DNA from: an uncultured Bacteroidia bacterium
GTDB taxonomy: Bacteria > Bacteroidota > Bacteroidia > Bacteroidales > Prolixibacteraceae
DNA length: 52,645 bases
Direction: 5' to 3'
Assembly (NCBI GenBank): GCA_903902325.1
Contig: CAIUUO010000222.1
Location: forward strand, 1 to 52,645
The notes below the pieces were generated by a model, which did not search any database, had not been told where the DNA came from, and was given only the letters and a program-made list of their open reading frames with translations. Of this stretch, positions 35,044-44,026 are shown in pieces. Each line of letters opens with the position of its first letter. The stretch's first letter is position 1. The translations under genes and the position numbers were made by a program.

Positions 35044-35091
35044 AGTTTTCGCACTTTTTAAGAATCTGCAATTATGCCATTAATCCTGCTC

Positions 35092-36195
35092 TCAATTGGT
35101 TCCGATTCGCCGGATGGCACCTGTTGCAGGATAAAATTCAATCGCATATTCTCCGTTCAGCAATCCGTCTGAAATAGGGGTTATCACGCCAAACTGGGCA
35201 ATGGTCATTTTGGCCTGGGCAAGGATATCGCTGCCATTCAGCAGGCGTGCCTGTGTTGCTAACGGGATCCTGCAATAAATTCCCTTGGTGGTAACTTCAG
35301 GTGTCACCGTTGATTCAATTTTTTGTTTCAGGTCAGCATTGGGTTCAAGTTCAAGCATGATAGGCTTGCCTGAAACGTTACTTGCCGGCAGCACACCTGC
35401 TGTGGGAGAAAACCTAAAGGCAACGAGTGCTTTACCACCCTTGCCATCCGGAACGACATCGAAGGAAAGGCGATGTTTCCTGTGAATTTTCCTGCCCGCA
35501 AAAAGCTCCGTGTAATCACTGATGATCTTGTCAAGTTCCGTACACATTACCTGGTATGCTCCGCCATCCGGCATGAATTTATCGTCCTTGCCTGAAAGCA
35601 GATTGGCCTTTTTCTTTCTGTACTTCAGTATATCAGAGGCTGCTTCAGCTGCCTTCTCCTCCAGGGACTTGAAATTTGTTCCTGCCTTTTTGGTGGTGTC
35701 TTTTTCTGCCAAAAAAGTATGCATAGACACATCATTCCAGGTATCTCCCTTTTCGGCAGACCTGAAAGGAATGATATTGGAGATAACCTTGCCGGCTTCG
35801 GGTTTGACCTCACTGTTGATCCCGGCGATCAGTCCGTCCTCTGTCAGGCTGAGCAGAGTAGCAATGTTGCCCACAGCCTTGTAAACGGCAGTGGGATCAG
35901 GTTCTCCGTAAGTATCCATCCCAACATTTGTGATGCTCCAGATTTCTTCGTCTGCCCTGGGAGCATCCATGATCCCGAGGTATTTCTGGGCATAAGCATT
36001 GTAGGGGCCATGAATCAGAATATCTTGTGCAGCCTCAACATCTATATGGATCACAGTGCGGGGCAGGGCGTAGATGACTCCCCCGGCAATGGCCGCAAGT
36101 TCGCCGGCAGTTTTCTTTTTGTCGTCCTTGGCCGACGATTGAACATTCATGGCAAACAAGCTGACGATCAGCATCAAAACAGTCAGAACTCTCAT
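35092..36195 (-). CDS. DUF4831 family exported protein
   Basis: A 367-residue protein with a Sec signal peptide (MRVLTVLMLIVSLFAMNVQSSA), followed by YALPRTVIHIDVEAAQDILIHGPYNAYAQKYLGI, the characteristic beginning of the DUF4831 family found in Bacteroidota. The middle (about 155-210) is lysine-rich and probably helical; the C-terminal part is beta-rich and ends YAIEFYPATGAIRRIGTN. No function is known for the family. It stands alone on the minus strand between nnr and the MFS-pepD pair. Confidence 0.82.
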   Translation of the reverse strand: MRVLTVLMLIVSLFAMNVQSSAKDDKKKTAGELAAIAGGVIYALPRTVIHIDVEAAQDILIHGPYNAYAQKYLGIMDAPRADEEIWSITNVGMDTYGEPDPTAVYKAVGNIATLLSLTEDGLIAGINSEVKPEAGKVISNIIPFRSAEKGDTWNDVSMHTFLAEKDTTKKAGTNFKSLEEKAAEAASDILKYRKKKANLLSGKDDKFMPDGGAYQVMCTELDKIISDYTELFAGRKIHRKHRLSFDVVPDGKGGKALVAFRFSPTAGVLPASNVSGKPIMLELEPNADLKQKIESTVTPEVTTKGIYCRIPLATQARLLNGSDILAQAKMTIAQFGVITPISDGLLNGEYAIEFYPATGAIRRIGTN

Positions 36196-36268
36196 ATTTT
36201 CAATTTTTGATGGTAGACAAGAAATTATTACTTCCCAAATTTGCTTGTTTTTTTTGGCTTATCAAAGT

Positions 36269-37783
36269 TTACTGCCATTTTAATGAAGCGAATGCATCGC
36301 CCAAATAATCAGCTATCTCACCTGCAATCAGTGATTCTTCTGAGGAGGACTCAACCCTGAGATCTGCAGACCTTCCATGCAAGAAGACACCAAGCAAAGC
36401 TGCTTCACGCGGGGTATATCCCTGGCAAAGCAAACCCAGCAATATTCCTGTCAGGACATCGCCGCTTCCGGCCGTTGCCATCCCCGGATTGCCAGTACTG
36501 TTGAAGGAAACTGTTCCATCCGGAAAGAATATCCGGGTATAGGCACCCTTCAAAATCAGGACCACGTCGTAACTTCGGGCAAATTCACCAGCCATTACAA
36601 AACGCTCCTCTTCCGTTTTCATGGCAATCCCCGACAGGCGGTCAAATTCGACAGGATGGGGGGTCAGGATGATTTCCGAAGGGAGTTTCTTCAGCCAGGC
36701 AGGATGGAGCCCCAGTATGTTTAAAGCATCTGCATCCAGAACAAGCGGAACTTTAATTTTTTCAATTAACTGACTGATGACTTCCTGCGTTTCAGTCTGT
36801 GTCCCAATACCCGGACCGGCGGCTAACGCTGAATATTTGGACAAATCCGGAAGCACCGTGATGAAATCTTTACCCGGATCCAGGCTGGTCATGGATTCAG
36901 GCAGGGCGACTTGCAGGATGAAGCCTGCCGATTCAGGCAGATGTACGGTAATCAGTCCTGCGCCTGCCCTAAGCGCTCCTTTTGCAGCAAGTTGAGCCGC
37001 ACCATATTTTCCTTTGCTTCCCGAGATCAGCAATCCGTGTCCGTAACTTCCTTTGTGGGAGAATATTTTCCTGCGTTTCAGCATGGGTGAAACACTTTCC
37101 TGATCCAGGTAAAAGTGATTTGTATGAGTTTCACAAATGGCTTTTTCGCTCAATCCAAACCGGATCACCTCCCAGTTGCCAAACCACTGTTCATTATCCC
37201 TGAAAAAAAGCGATAATTTGGGAAAGCCAAGCGAAAGTGTATAGGTTGCCTTAACGATTCCTCCTGTATTATATAGATTTTCATCACAAAACAAACCGGA
37301 AGGGATATCTATGGAAACTACTTCAATTCCTGAGTTGTTGATCCAATCGATCACCGTGCAGGCGAATCCTTCCAGTGGCCGGGTAAGTCCCGATCCATAA
37401 AGACCATCGATGATCAGGTCGTGATTTCCCAATGGCGGCAACGCTTCTCCTTCATTCAATTCATATAAAGGAACAGTTGACAAATCTTTCAGTCGTTCCA
37501 GGTTGATCAGCGAGGCCTCGGATCTCCTTCGTCCCAGTGCAGGCAGGTAAAGATCAATCCGATATCCCAGTCCGGCAAGGATCCGCGCAACAGCAAGTGC
37601 ATCCCCTCCATTGTTGCCGGGTCCGGCAATGACAGCAATTTTTGATACAGGCGGATAGTAGGTAATCAGCCAGTCAGCAATGGCTTTGGATGCCCTTTCC
37701 ATCAGGTCAATTTCGGCAATGGGCTCGTCTGCCAGTGTCTGCCTGTCAATCTGTGCTATCTGCTCCCGTGAAAAGATTTTCAT
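36269..37783 (-). CDS. nnr: Bifunctional NAD(P)H-hydrate epimerase / ADP-dependent dehydratase
   Basis: Repairs damaged NADH and NADPH: the N-terminal YjeF_N domain (about 1-215) interconverts the S and R hydrates and the C-terminal ribokinase-like domain (about 225-504) dehydrates the S form with ADP. AGPGNNGGDALAVARIL in the first half and GNPGMATAGSGDVLTGILLGLL plus LTPHPVEFDRLSG in the second half are the family motifs. At 504 residues it is the usual fused form. It has its own -7 word at 37815-37822 and is divergent from the POT transporter gene. Confidence 0.95.
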   Translation of the reverse strand: MKIFSREQIAQIDRQTLADEPIAEIDLMERASKAIADWLITYYPPVSKIAVIAGPGNNGGDALAVARILAGLGYRIDLYLPALGRRRSEASLINLERLKDLSTVPLYELNEGEALPPLGNHDLIIDGLYGSGLTRPLEGFACTVIDWINNSGIEVVSIDIPSGLFCDENLYNTGGIVKATYTLSLGFPKLSLFFRDNEQWFGNWEVIRFGLSEKAICETHTNHFYLDQESVSPMLKRRKIFSHKGSYGHGLLISGSKGKYGAAQLAAKGALRAGAGLITVHLPESAGFILQVALPESMTSLDPGKDFITVLPDLSKYSALAAGPGIGTQTETQEVISQLIEKIKVPLVLDADALNILGLHPAWLKKLPSEIILTPHPVEFDRLSGIAMKTEEERFVMAGEFARSYDVVLILKGAYTRIFFPDGTVSFNSTGNPGMATAGSGDVLTGILLGLLCQGYTPREAALLGVFLHGRSADLRVESSSEESLIAGEIADYLGDAFASLKWQ

Positions 37784-37814
37784 GGCCCTGTACTTGTTAC
37801 ATATTAACGCTATC

Positions 37815-37822
37815 CAAAGTTA
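37815..37822 (-). promoter_or_regulatory. -7 promoter word of nnr
   Basis: TAACTTTG on the minus strand matches TAnnTTTG, 31 bp upstream of the ATG. Confidence 0.5.
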
Positions 37823-37857
37823 CTGGAATAATTTGAAATTGATTCTCTTTTGAACAA

Positions 37858-37975
37858 GTGCCTAAAGTGCGCTAAAGTGACTAAAATGCCTAAAGTACTT
37901 TCGATAATAGGAATATTTGTGGGGAGTTCCCAACTTTAGGCACTTTAGTCACTTTAGTTCACTTTAGTTCACTTT
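37858..37975. repeat. Inverted repeat of 'CTTTAGTCA' words
   Basis: The left half repeats words such as GCCTAAAGT and CTAAAGTGA; the right half repeats their complements ACTTTAGGC and TCACTTTAG several times (for example 37888-37896 with the copy near 37933). It fills the divergent gap between nnr and the POT gene. The same words reappear at 50440-50600. Confidence 0.9.
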
Positions 37976-37979
37976 TTTC

Positions 37980-37987
37980 TATATTTG
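37980..37987 (+). promoter_or_regulatory. -7 promoter word of the POT transporter
   Basis: TATATTTG matches TAnnTTTG, 29 bp before the ATG and directly after the repeat block. Confidence 0.55.
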
Positions 37988-38016
37988 CTTCAGATAAAAC
38001 TTCAAACTCAAAACTT

Positions 38017-39684
38017 ATGCTAAAAGGACATCCCAGAGGGCTTATTGTAGCCTTTTTCGCCAATATGGGCGAGCGATTCGGATATTATACAATGCTTGCC
38101 ATTTTCGTGCTCTATCTTCAAGCCAAATTTGGTTTCACGACAGCGGAAGCAGGTGGAATATATGGTAGTTTCTTATTTGGAATCTATTTTCTGCCATTAT
38201 TAGGTGGATATGTAGCCGATAATATAATGGGATATGGAAAAACCATTACGATAGGATTGGTAATCATGTTTCTCGGTTATTCGCTGTTGGCAATTCCTAA
38301 AATGGGAATTGGGGTTGTTTATGCTTCCCTGGCAGTCATTTCACTCGGGACTGGGTTCTTCAAAGGAAACCTGCAAGCTCTGGTAGGAAACATGTACGAT
38401 GATCCAAAATTTAGCGCAAATCGTGACAATGCCTTCAATATTTTCTATATGGGCATAAATATAGGGGCCTTTTTCGCTCCTTCAGCTGCCGGAGCAATTG
38501 GAGACTGGGTGCTCAAAGCAAAGGGGCTCACTTACGACTCCTCAATTCCTCATTTGGCGCATCAATTTCTCAATGGGAAACTTGAAGATGTATCCAAACT
38601 TACTCAATTGGCCAAGGGGCAAATGGGAGGTAATTTCACGGATCTGACATCATTCTCAAAAACTTACATTGAAACGCTATCCGGTTCATACAATGCCGGT
38701 TTTGCTGTTGCTGCGGCTAGTATGGTCGTGTCATTCCTGATTTTCATTGGCTTTAAAAAATATTACCAACAAGCGGATGTTACTGAAAAACAAAAGTCAA
38801 AATCTGTTGATCTTAAAAGCAAAATGATTGTATTGACACCTCAGCAAACCCGTGAAAGACTGATAGCGCTTGGCTTGGTATTCTTTGTTGTTATCTTCTT
38901 CTGGATGGCTTTTCATCAAAATGGGTTTACCATGACAATTTTTGCTAGGGATTATACGCAACTCGGCCATGTCAAACCAAGTACCTATGTCCTTTTTGAT
39001 CTTAGCCAATTGTTGCCTGTTCTCTTTGCAATCATTGGTTCGATCCTATTCTTTGTAGGAAAAGAAATCAAACAAAAAATAATCGGAGCAGTTGTTTTCT
39101 TTGCAGGTATAGGTCTTGCCTGGTACATGATTAGTTCATTTAATGGAGAATACACGATTACCCCACAAAAATTCCAACAATTCAACCCCATCTTCATTGT
39201 CTTTCTAACGCCGGTTGTCATTGGATTTTTCACCTGGTTACGCAACAAAGGAAAAGAACCTTCTGCCCCGAAGAAAATTGGGATTGGAATGCTATTTACT
39301 GCCATTGGATTTGGTCTGCTCATTGCTGCCTCCATGGGACTTACTTCCCCCGGGAAATTGAATGGTGGAGTGTCAGAGAATCTCGTTTCCCCATTTTGGT
39401 TGATTAACACCTACTTGATATTGACCGTAGCAGAGCTGTTTTTGAGTCCAATCGGAATTTCATTTGTCTCGAAAGTTGCGCCTCCAAAATACAAAGGTCT
39501 GGCACAGGGAGGTTGGCTGGGTGCAACCGCATTCGGTAATCTTGCGGCCGGTTTGATTGGATTCTACTGGGATAAAATTGAACTATGGCAATTCTTTACG
39601 ATCCTGGTAGTAATGTGTTTGCTCTCGGCGACTTTCATATTTAGCATTTTAAAACGACTTGAAGCCGCTACTGGTAATGCCTGA
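38017..39684 (+). CDS. Proton-dependent oligopeptide transporter (POT/PTR2 family)
   Basis: A 555-residue inner membrane carrier that takes up di- and tripeptides with protons. The proton-coupling signature ExxERFxYY is seen as NMGERFGYYTM near residue 18, followed by FLPLLGGYVAD and the FYMGINIGAFFAP motif around 150. A longer loop and two extra hydrophobic segments (about 325-395) give more than the basic 12 helices, as in many bacterial POTs. LAQGGWLGATAFGNLAAG is near the C-terminus. It is monocistronic, but with pepD and the MFS gene it suggests peptide use. Confidence 0.94.
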   Translation: MLKGHPRGLIVAFFANMGERFGYYTMLAIFVLYLQAKFGFTTAEAGGIYGSFLFGIYFLPLLGGYVADNIMGYGKTITIGLVIMFLGYSLLAIPKMGIGVVYASLAVISLGTGFFKGNLQALVGNMYDDPKFSANRDNAFNIFYMGINIGAFFAPSAAGAIGDWVLKAKGLTYDSSIPHLAHQFLNGKLEDVSKLTQLAKGQMGGNFTDLTSFSKTYIETLSGSYNAGFAVAAASMVVSFLIFIGFKKYYQQADVTEKQKSKSVDLKSKMIVLTPQQTRERLIALGLVFFVVIFFWMAFHQNGFTMTIFARDYTQLGHVKPSTYVLFDLSQLLPVLFAIIGSILFFVGKEIKQKIIGAVVFFAGIGLAWYMISSFNGEYTITPQKFQQFNPIFIVFLTPVVIGFFTWLRNKGKEPSAPKKIGIGMLFTAIGFGLLIAASMGLTSPGKLNGGVSENLVSPFWLINTYLILTVAELFLSPIGISFVSKVAPPKYKGLAQGGWLGATAFGNLAAGLIGFYWDKIELWQFFTILVVMCLLSATFIFSILKRLEAATGNA

Positions 39685-39815
39685 AAAAGAAGAATTTGTG
39701 GCAAATTGTTGAAACCGAACTGAAAGTTTGAATCGATTGGAAAATGAATCGCTAATGGTTAGAACCGCAAGAAAAATCTACGATTTAAAATAGTATAAAT
39801 TATGAACCGTAAATT

Positions 39816-39974
39816 ATGAAAAAGATTACTAAACGCGACATATTTTTCTTTTTTCTCGGGATATTACTGATGTTAATAGTTGATATAGTGATGAATTGGA
39901 ACAATTCTGACAAAGCAATAAAAGCTGGATCCGATGCTTTTATGAACAAGGTAGAAAAGGGACAAGTAAAGTAA
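39816..39974 (+). CDS. 52-residue single-helix membrane protein
   Basis: A short open frame (ATG at 39816, TAA at 39972) encodes MKKITKRDIFFFFLGILLMLI and continues with a polar tail (NNSDKAIKAGSDAFMNKVEKG). It has one clear membrane helix preceded by basic residues and a regular acidic/basic tail, which is unlikely by chance. It lies 131 bp after the POT gene. Function unknown; similar tiny proteins occur in Bacteroidota. Confidence 0.6.
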   Translation: MKKITKRDIFFFFLGILLMLIVDIVMNWNNSDKAIKAGSDAFMNKVEKGQVK

Positions 39975-40185
39975 AAAACAATTAGGCTACAAAGGCAAAC
40001 TACACGCAAGCTGAATTTCGGTGCTTCAATGGCAGGAAAATCGCAAATTGAAATGTAACTTTTTTTTTTGAGTTTCTGTTAATGAAATCCCGCCCTGTAT
40101 GTAGGCGGAACGTTATGTTTCTTGGGAGCTAGTCAACAAGGGGTTCTCGCAAAAGAAAAATTGCAGTCAATTAGCTTTTTGTCAC

Positions 40186-40240
40186 CACAATAGGCACATA
40201 GTTCACAGTAGAATCTATTGTGCGCTATGTGCCTATTGTG
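40186..40240. repeat. Perfect 16-bp inverted repeat 'CACAATAGGCACATAG'
   Basis: CACAATAGGCACATAG (40186-40201) and its exact complement (40225-40240) surround a 23-base loop. It is related in wording to the repeat at 43862-43925. It lies downstream of the small membrane protein and hydF, which converge here, so it may stop transcription from both sides. Confidence 0.95.
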
Positions 40241-40269
40241 TGTCTTTGTTTGAAAAATCTGAAAAATTT

Positions 40270-40480
40270 CGATCCCTGAGCGTAGCCGAAGGGGGGAAAC
40301 TATATGAAAGCCCTCCGGTCCCCGAGCGAAGCCGAGGGGTCTTCTGAGTAGAGTGAATAAAGAAAATTCGGATGCAAGAGCGTAGCCGTGTGGTTCGACT
40401 CCCACCGCCCCTCGACTTCGCTCGGGGACCGTCAGTCCTTTTATTTATTTCGTCCCTTCGACTCCGCTCAGGGAAAAGGA
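40270..40480. repeat. Cluster of 'CCCTGAGCGTAGCCGAAGG' type words
   Basis: Several related words occur in both orientations, the best pair being CGGTCCCCGAGCGAAG (40316-40331) and its exact complement (40416-40431). The 39975-40499 gap has no gene; besides the repeats it contains only AT-rich sequence. Confidence 0.9.
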
Positions 40481-40499
40481 TTCTGTGACAGACACAAAA

Positions 40500-41741
40500 T
40501 TATTTCCAGGGTTTGAGCACCTGTTCCAGCACATTTTTCCCCTGGATGTAGGAGAGAAAAATCCCGTAATTGGTAATTGGGATGCCAAATTTGCCGAGAT
40601 CGCGCAGTCTGGCGGCCATTCTTTGCGGTGTAATCATGCAACCGCCGCAGTGGATCACCAGCCTGATGTTTTCGAGTTCTTCCGGCTCGGGCCATTCCCT
40701 GCCAAAAACATGCTGCACCTTCACACCGGGGTATTTTTTCTGTATCCAGTTCGGAATCTGCACGGTCCCGATGTCCTCTTTAATTCTGGAATGGTTGCAC
40801 GCCTCAGCAATCAATATTGTCTCTCCCGGTTTGATGGTATCCAATGCACGGACGGCAGCAGCAAAATCGTTCAATTTTCCGCGACTCATGTAGTTGATCA
40901 TCATCACCGAGAAAGTTGTGAGTTCAATATCGGCCGGGGTCCAGGATTTCATGATGTCCATCGCCTGCGAATCGGTGATGATCACCTTTGGCCGGCGGCC
41001 AAAACTACCGAGAAAGCTTTCCCAACGTGTTATTTCTATCGGATTATTGCTTCTTGCCTGCCCAAGATTCATCCGGTAGGAAACCGGAAAACCCCAATGC
41101 CGGGTGATGTATTCTTCAGCCATTGCCTGAGGACGGAGGTACCTGCCGGGAGGTGTCTCTTCGTCCATTGGAATATTCAGGATATAAAACTCGTCAGGCT
41201 GAACAAATGGCAGCAATTCGGTAGGATTATTTTTAGGAATATAATTTGTCAGGATTAACTCCAGTAAAGCAGCCCTCTTTTCGGGTTGAAGCGCCGAAAG
41301 ACACATTTTGGGAAAGGACTTCAACTCCGGAAGTTTCGCCTCTATGAAAGCAACTGTGGCTTCATCTGAAGCTGAAAAAAGATTGTAAACTAGAAGGACT
41401 TGTTTCCCTTCTTCGAGCGAAACATTCAAAATTAGTTTTACTTCAGCTAAACCAGGATTTGCAGGATCGATCACCATCAAAACCAGATCGCATTCTTTAA
41501 GGGCTGCATCCACTTTTTTTCGCTTTTTCTCCCCCAGGACATCTGACTCATCGTAACCTGCGGTGTCCATCAACTTGACGGGACCTATGCCATGAAGTTC
41601 CATCAGGGTCACCCTGGTGTCGGCGGTTGTTCCGGGAGTGGAGTCCACGATGGAACTCTCCTGTTGGGTAATCAGGTTCATCAGGGAGCTTTTCCCTGCA
41701 TTCATGGTACCGAAAATACCGATAATGTCTCTTTCTGTCAT
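40500..41741 (-). CDS. hydF: [FeFe]-hydrogenase H-cluster maturation GTPase HydF
   Basis: A 413-residue protein with the P-loop GTMNAGKSS (11-19), the Switch-like STPGTTADTR, the DTAGYDES G3 motif, and a C-terminal iron-sulfur domain. The cluster ligands match the HydF pattern CxHx46HCxxC exactly: C315, H317, H364, C365, C368. HydF is the scaffold on which HydE and HydG build the di-iron subcluster of [FeFe] hydrogenase. Neither hydE, hydG nor a hydrogenase gene is in the window, so the other parts must lie elsewhere. It implies a fermentative or anaerobic way of life. It is divergent from coaD. Confidence 0.97.
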   Translation of the reverse strand: MTERDIIGIFGTMNAGKSSLMNLITQQESSIVDSTPGTTADTRVTLMELHGIGPVKLMDTAGYDESDVLGEKKRKKVDAALKECDLVLMVIDPANPGLAEVKLILNVSLEEGKQVLLVYNLFSASDEATVAFIEAKLPELKSFPKMCLSALQPEKRAALLELILTNYIPKNNPTELLPFVQPDEFYILNIPMDEETPPGRYLRPQAMAEEYITRHWGFPVSYRMNLGQARSNNPIEITRWESFLGSFGRRPKVIITDSQAMDIMKSWTPADIELTTFSVMMINYMSRGKLNDFAAAVRALDTIKPGETILIAEACNHSRIKEDIGTVQIPNWIQKKYPGVKVQHVFGREWPEPEELENIRLVIHCGGCMITPQRMAARLRDLGKFGIPITNYGIFLSYIQGKNVLEQVLKPWK

Positions 41742-41778
41742 TTTTATAAGGTGGTTGCCCGGTCCGGCATGTTTGTTT

Positions 41779-41786
41779 CAAAAATA
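41779..41786 (-). promoter_or_regulatory. -7 promoter word of hydF
   Basis: TATTTTTG on the minus strand matches TAnnTTTG, 37 bp before the hydF ATG. Confidence 0.5.
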
Positions 41787-41839
41787 GTTATTGTTCAGGA
41801 ATGATTTAAGCAAAACACACAATTTCATGCTTTTCTTTA

Positions 41840-41847
41840 TAGATTTG
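41840..41847 (+). promoter_or_regulatory. -7 promoter word of coaD
   Basis: TAGATTTG matches TAnnTTTG, 18 bp before the coaD ATG. Confidence 0.55.
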
Positions 41848-41865
41848 TATAGCTAAAATTCAAGT

Positions 41866-42354
41866 ATGAAAAAAATAGCCGTATTTCCCGGATCGTTTGA
41901 TCCCTTCACGATCGGTCATGAATCGATCATCCGAAGGGCATTGCCCATGTTTGACGAAATCATCATCATGATCGGGTACAATTCGAACAAGAGGACCTAT
42001 TATCCGCTGTCCAAAAGAAAGGAATGGATCAAAAGGGTATTCCAGGATGAGCCAAAAATAAAAGTCGGAAAATATGAGGGACTTACAGTCGATTACTGCA
42101 AGAAAGTCCATGCCCAGTATATCCTGAGGGGGCTACGTACTGCGGCCGACTTTGAATACGAACGCGCCATTGGCCAGATCAACAAGAAGATGTACGAAGA
42201 CCTTGAGACCGTTTTCTTACTGACTCTGCCTGAACATACCGCCATTTCCTCCACCATCGTGAGGGACATTCTCAGGCACAGGGGCGATGCCTCCCAGTTT
42301 CTCCCTGCCTGCTTCAATATTGATGAATTTTACGATGAACCGGACGAATTTTAA
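41866..42354 (+). CDS. coaD: Phosphopantetheine adenylyltransferase
   Basis: Makes dephospho-CoA from 4'-phosphopantetheine and ATP, the fourth step of coenzyme A synthesis. The 162 residues include GSFDPFTIGHESII with the nucleotidyltransferase TxGH motif, RGLRTAADFEYE and the ISSTIVRD signature near residue 127. The stop codon overlaps the next gene's ATG (TAATG), so translation of the two is probably coupled. Confidence 0.97.
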   Translation: MKKIAVFPGSFDPFTIGHESIIRRALPMFDEIIIMIGYNSNKRTYYPLSKRKEWIKRVFQDEPKIKVGKYEGLTVDYCKKVHAQYILRGLRTAADFEYERAIGQINKKMYEDLETVFLLTLPEHTAISSTIVRDILRHRGDASQFLPACFNIDEFYDEPDEF

Positions 42355-43763
42355 TGATGCTCCGAATTTTCTTCCTTCTTCTTTTGACCCTGGCTATCGG
42401 ATCGCTCTCAGGGCAATCTGTATCGATCCATGGCCTGGCGCCTGATTATGCCGGGAAAAAACTGATTTTTTATACCTACCCCGAACCGATTTCCCATCAG
42501 CCAAAGCTGCTTGCTGAGACAAAAATCGGACTGGATGGCACTTTTACGCTCTCCTTTAAGACCGCTCAGCCCATTGAGATTTATTGCGACCTCGAAAAAT
42601 ACAGGGGAACCCTTGTAACCGAGCCCGGAGTAAATTACCAAATTTCACTACCCCCATACTCACAACGAACATCAACGGAAGCGGCCAGTCCCTATTTTGA
42701 ACCTGAATTGTACTGGCTGGGCATCAAGGGTGTCAAACCGACGGACCTGAACTTCCTGGCAAGGGCATTCCTGACAGATTACAACAAGGAACTGGCTACG
42801 CATACAACTGATCTCTACCAGAAAAAATCTGTGGATACCGTCAAAGCCATCCTGGCAAGATTGGAAACCTCCTATCCTATCGGGAAAGTTCAATATCTGA
42901 ATACCCTGAAAGCCTACAGTTACGGTGAGCTTGAATTTGCCATTGTGCAGCCTTCGAAGGATGCGATCATCCAGAAATATTTTGCCAGAAAGGATGTTTC
43001 CCTGTCACATCCTGCCTACCAGCATCTTTTCAAGGCAGTCTTTTCGGATTATCTGAACAACAAATTGGAGGACCTTCATCAGAAGGAGTTCATAGCTCCC
43101 GCTGTGAAAGGAGATTTTACAGGTTTCGTGAATAAACTGTCGGCCAACGGATTCAAAAAACCAATTGCCGAATTATTGGCGGTCAAAAGCTTTTACGATG
43201 GATTCTTCGATAGCAAATTCGACAAAAACTCCATGCTGAAAGGACTCAGGGATGCAGAACTTCAGGTTTCATTTGAACCCCTGAAAGAACAAATTCCGGG
43301 AATCATCAAGAAACTGACATCAATTCAGGAAGGCAATCCGGCGCCGATGCTGCTTCTCACCAACAGGCAAAATATAACAGCTCCTCTCCGCGCTAAGGGA
43401 AAGTTTCTGTATCTGGCATTCTTCAGGAGTGAGAGCAAGGAGTGCAAAGCCGAGTTGGATTCACTCGTCAGCATGGAAAAACGACTCCATACCATCCTGA
43501 CGATCGTGCCCGTATCTCTGGATGAGAAATTTGCCGATGCGGTTAAACTCTGGAATGAAAAGAAATATCCCTGGGAATTGTTTTCGGCAGCAGAACCCGA
43601 TAAAACCCGCAAGGATTACCTGATTAAAACTGTTCCGACCTTTTACCTGATTTCACCTGATCAAAAGATATTGCTTTCCCAAGCCCTTTCACCATCACAC
43701 AATTTCGAGTACCTTTTCCTGAAGATCTATCGCGAAAGCCGGTTCAAACAAACCAAGAAATAA
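42354..43763 (+). CDS. Secreted TlpA/thioredoxin-fold protein lacking the first redox cysteine
   Basis: A 469-residue protein with a signal peptide (MLRIFFLLLLTLAIGSLSG). The first 110 residues are beta-rich like the DUF4369 domains that precede thioredoxins in Bacteroidota; a helical middle follows (about 125-325); the C-terminal part (about 330-465) is a thioredoxin fold, with the cis-proline motif KTVPTFYLI. Where CxxC is expected it has S361-K-E-C364, so ordinary disulfide exchange is unlikely. It begins in the stop codon of coaD, an unusual partner. Possibly a structural or binding relative of TlpA. Confidence 0.8.
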   Translation: MMLRIFFLLLLTLAIGSLSGQSVSIHGLAPDYAGKKLIFYTYPEPISHQPKLLAETKIGLDGTFTLSFKTAQPIEIYCDLEKYRGTLVTEPGVNYQISLPPYSQRTSTEAASPYFEPELYWLGIKGVKPTDLNFLARAFLTDYNKELATHTTDLYQKKSVDTVKAILARLETSYPIGKVQYLNTLKAYSYGELEFAIVQPSKDAIIQKYFARKDVSLSHPAYQHLFKAVFSDYLNNKLEDLHQKEFIAPAVKGDFTGFVNKLSANGFKKPIAELLAVKSFYDGFFDSKFDKNSMLKGLRDAELQVSFEPLKEQIPGIIKKLTSIQEGNPAPMLLLTNRQNITAPLRAKGKFLYLAFFRSESKECKAELDSLVSMEKRLHTILTIVPVSLDEKFADAVKLWNEKKYPWELFSAAEPDKTRKDYLIKTVPTFYLISPDQKILLSQALSPSHNFEYLFLKIYRESRFKQTKK

Positions 43764-43775
43764 TTTTTGATACGG

Positions 43776-43819
43776 TCCCTGAGCCTGGACTCCCCTGAGC
43801 CTGTCGAAGGGTCGAAGGG
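43776..43819. repeat. Left arm of a perfect 44-bp inverted repeat flanking the GH127 gene
   Basis: The 44 bases here are the exact reverse complement of 46175-46218. Each arm is a compound of two TCCCTGAGCCTG-type words plus GTCGAAGGG units. Confidence 0.95.
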
Positions 43820-43861
43820 TCGAAGGGTTTTAAAAGTTGCACAAATATAAAACGAAGGAAA

Positions 43862-43925
43862 TTCACCACATAGACACATAGGTCACAATAGAGATTCTAT
43901 GTGTCCTATGTGTCTATGTGGTGAA
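43862..43925. repeat. Perfect inverted repeat 'CACCACATAGACACATAGG'
   Basis: Arms of 21 bp (43862-43882 and 43905-43925, including the core CACCACATAGACACATAGG) form a perfect hairpin between convergent genes. It could act as a two-way terminator. A block of further words (ATCGAATCAACACATCAG type) follows at 43940-44015. Confidence 0.95.
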
Positions 43926-44026
43926 AATATTTAAAAATTGATTACCAGTAAATCATCGAATCAACACATCAGCTAATCAGCACATCAACACATTGTCGAA
44001 TCGTCGAATTATCACATGGTCGAATT

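Noticed and set aside
40381..40412. tRNA-like 3' end (GTGTGGTTCGACTCCCACC) in the 40.4 kb gap
   Set aside because: It resembles a T-arm followed by an acceptor strand, but the stem pairs poorly (GTGG/CCAC only), there is no anticodon or D-arm upstream, and the bases belong to the dispersed repeat words there.
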